64,000 bases of DNA, taken from the NCBI RefSeq assembly GCF_024297185.1, contig NZ_JANCTD010000002.1, positions 186,001 to 250,000 on the forward strand, in the 5' to 3' direction. The notes under the pieces are model-generated. The model searched no databases. It had not been told where the DNA came from and worked only from the letters and a program-made list of their open reading frames with translations. The stretch comes from Lewinella sp. JB7 (lineage in GTDB: Bacteria; Bacteroidota; Bacteroidia; Chitinophagales; Saprospiraceae). Made by a program: the position numbers and the translations under genes. Each line of letters begins with the position of its first letter. Position 1 is the first letter of the stretch. This document shows, piece by piece, positions 63,201 to 64,000 of the stretch.

Positions 63201-63462
63201 CAACCTCGCGGGTAGCATAGCCGGTGTATGAAATGACCAGGGTTTCGTCGGCGGCGGCTTCGATGGAGTAGTTGCCGTCAAAGTCCGTAACCGTACCCCG
63301 GGTGGTACCCTTCACGAGGATACTGGCGCCGATGAGCGGATCTCCGCTGCCCTCGTCCGTCAGCGTACCGGTAATGGTACGGGTCTGTGCGCTGACCGCT
63401 AACGACAGGAGAAGGATCGCGGACGCTAGCGCGCCGCGAATGAAATAGTAGGATTGCTTCAT
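60277..63462 (-). CDS. SusC/RagA-family TonB-linked transporter of the haloperoxidase locus
   Basis: A 1061-residue outer-membrane TonB-dependent transporter. Signal peptide ends at AVSAQ near residue 26; a carboxypeptidase-D-regulatory-like domain follows (GTLTDEGSGDPLIGAS, about 33-105), then the DEVVVVAYGKQ motif near 110-120, the plug with SPLIVIDGVPD and IESISVLKDASAAIYGARAANG, and the barrel ending in VGFNITL. It is the first gene of the five-gene minus-strand locus. A 538-base noncoding region lies upstream, with an operator-like inverted repeat 229 bases before the start codon. No exact -7 box was found there. Confidence 0.95.
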   Translation of the reverse strand: MKQSYYFIRGALASAILLLSLAVSAQTRTITGTLTDEGSGDPLIGASILVKGTTRGTVTDFDGNYSIEAAADETLVISYTGYATREVAVGENDNISLALASGELLDEVVVVAYGKQKKATVTGAVVALEGGSLERSPSVNLGASLAGRLPGVVVIQPSGEPGADDARINIRGQNTLGNSSPLIVIDGVPDREGGLARLNPQDIESISVLKDASAAIYGARAANGAILVTTKRGTTGKPTISYDFNQGWAQPTTVPQMANAVEYATIMNELPIYQSIPVDEWGAAWEAIQTTGTYDSPTDGVGTLNANYSPEAVRLHGEGSDPWGYPDTDWFGDAFQNWAPQGRHNLQVNGGTENLRYLASLGYTTQDAFYKNTATKYKQYNFRINLDADVSDYITTSLGMMVRREDRRYPTESAGSIFRMLMRGRPTEPEVWPNGLPGPDIENGQNPYVITTNATGYEDNPTDYIQTNGSINLTNPWVEGLALNLSAAVDHSNESRKRWQTPWKLYYWDRVSYEADGVTPLLEGATRSNFTDPRLQQGNETTLNTNLSARLNYDTEIAGGHSLGLMAGVTRETFEGEDYFAYRRNYISSAVDQLFAGGSLNQNTGGSGYNRARLGYYGRAQYDFQDKYLVEFIFRYDGSYIFPEQDRFGFFPGILAGWNLTNEDFFNVPGIDFLKLRASYGQMGNDQVFFNNELQEYAFLSTYGFGNYPINSVVVTTLREQLLANPSFTWERANNLNFGVDAVLFGNRVDMTLEYFKNVRTQILIQKTGSTPSSSGINSLLPPVNAGEVENKGFEFNLGYNSNAGNAFKYRFGINGGYAKNKVIFMDEIPGAPEYQLQEGKPIGAYLVYESDGVFLNQQEIDNTELDYSAVTGQLLPGDMKFKDINGDGVIDGDDRVRIEDNGTPTFNFGANLSASYRGFDLSVLFQGATGSSLRVQTESGDIGNYLKYHYDNRWSIDNPSSTDPRLASRGDTYYTGGNYGNNTYWLFSKNYVRLKNAELGYTLPGNLVDRLPLRGVRAYVNGYNLITFDSLDFFDPEATNSSGVYYPQTRVINVGFNITL

Positions 63463-64000
63463 AACCTAGGAGTGTTGAATGATCGAACTTTAAGCGCGGC
63501 GAACAGTCGTATCCGGACCGGCGACCGCGCAGCATTTTTCGTTAAGTCTCACTTGGTAGGTGGGGGGCTCGGGGGAGAGCAACAGCAGTGGCACCAAATC
63601 CGTGGTCTGCAAATCTTCAGTACAGCAAATTAACAAAAAGAATTTTATAAACTCCCCCACCATTCTCCCGAAATGGGGGGTATCAACTCAGTAAGTGTGC
63701 AATATACACTTACTTAAAGCACAATTAGTGCTATCACCGCAAAATTTTTGTTGATCTTCCCACAACTGCTGTTTGTACACAGCAATTCTTATCGCTTGGA
63801 GGTTGTAGATATAATTTATTGCTTACCGGCTTCGCGAGTGACAGGATGTCAGTCGACGAGGAAACGGAATCTTCATTACTCATCCAGCATTTTCTTTTTT
63901 TGTAACATTTAATTGTTAGCAACCCTAAGAATGCACTTAAAGTAGAACCCTACACACCTTACTACAGTAGTGTTATTTGTTGATTTGGCAGCCTACTCAA
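63463..64000. other. AT-rich upstream region of the susC haloperoxidase locus
   Basis: 538 bases to the window edge without a convincing gene, much more AT-rich than the rest. It holds an inverted repeat at 63691-63713. A 62-codon frame at 63734-63922 on the minus strand has no recognisable features. A TTAATTTG at 63626-63633 (minus) is one mismatch from a -7 box. Confidence 0.55.
63691..63713. promoter_or_regulatory. Operator-like inverted repeat
   Basis: GTAAGTGT (63691-63698) and ACACTTAC (63706-63713) are perfect complements separated by seven AT-rich bases. The 15-bp centre-to-centre spacing would suit a dimeric helix-turn-helix regulator. No regulator gene is next to it in this window. 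Confidence 0.4.

Noticed and set aside
63734-63922. A 62-codon minus-strand frame near the window end
   Set aside because: It lies in AT-rich noncoding DNA and its translation shows no signal, motif or biased pattern.
1-64000. CRISPR arrays, insertion sequences, prophage or integrative elements
   Set aside because: I saw no direct repeat arrays, transposase or integrase motifs, terminal inverted repeats or tRNA-end duplications.

Overview
The window reads as a GC-rich chromosome segment of a Bacteroidota bacterium, most likely a marine Saprospiria/Lewinella-type organism (inference; no rRNA is present to settle it). Support: two SusC/SusD pairs, many Cys lipoproteins, a subtilase with a type IX secretion-type C-terminal tail, an HU-CCDC81/SPOR protein, almost no Shine-Dalgarno sites, and repeated matches to the Bacteroidota promoter -7 box TAnnTTTG, usually followed by C. 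No insertion sequence, prophage, integrase, CRISPR array or rRNA was seen.

Layout. 1-945: 5' part of a secreted aspartyl protease, cut by the window edge. 1085-6119: a SusC/SusD pair with a promoter far upstream and a terminator. 6140-13296: housekeeping and repair genes (NUDIX, kdsB, a two-subunit CoA transferase, rmuC, an odd beta-lactamase-fold protein, pcm, a MazG-like pyrophosphohydrolase). 13689-20884: gltB-gltD (glutamate synthase) and an aldo/keto reductase, closed by a strong terminator. 20904-26243: a small membrane protein, a DEAD-box helicase, nicotinamidase, a double-thioredoxin lipoprotein, rimO and two tRNA-Leu genes. 26242-34615: envelope and translation genes (HU/SPOR protein, YqgE, CcmC-like haem protein, T9SS subtilase, OmpA lipoprotein, tilS, rlmH, prmA). 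34626-41737: a 1566-residue exported protein of unknown function, a DUF58 protein, a Spo0M/arrestin-like protein and a dienelactone hydrolase. 41818-46695: a GH32 fructan hydrolase followed by a tight three-gene set (PLP enzyme, DgcN-like DUF1611 protein, DgcA/dipeptide-epimerase) that fits D-glutamate or peptidoglycan-peptide use. 46696-51967: a lipoprotein, a large RluA-type pseudouridine synthase and a Pif1-like helicase with RecQ-type accessory domains.

The most striking block is 51932-63462, all on the minus strand: susC, susD, a 1105-residue FG-GAP/VCBS-ASPIC lipoprotein, a vanadium-dependent haloperoxidase with every vanadate-binding residue in place, and a second VCBS-ASPIC protein. 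The last three reading frames overlap by 14-16 bases. A 17-bp perfect terminator hairpin lies between susD and the first VCBS gene, which then has its own -7 box just before its start codon. This resembles a surface uptake locus built around halogen or peroxide chemistry rather than a glycan-degradation locus; what it takes up is unknown.

A second window-wide theme is promoter layout: several -7 boxes lie only 4-7 bases from the start codon, predicting leaderless or nearly leaderless mRNAs.
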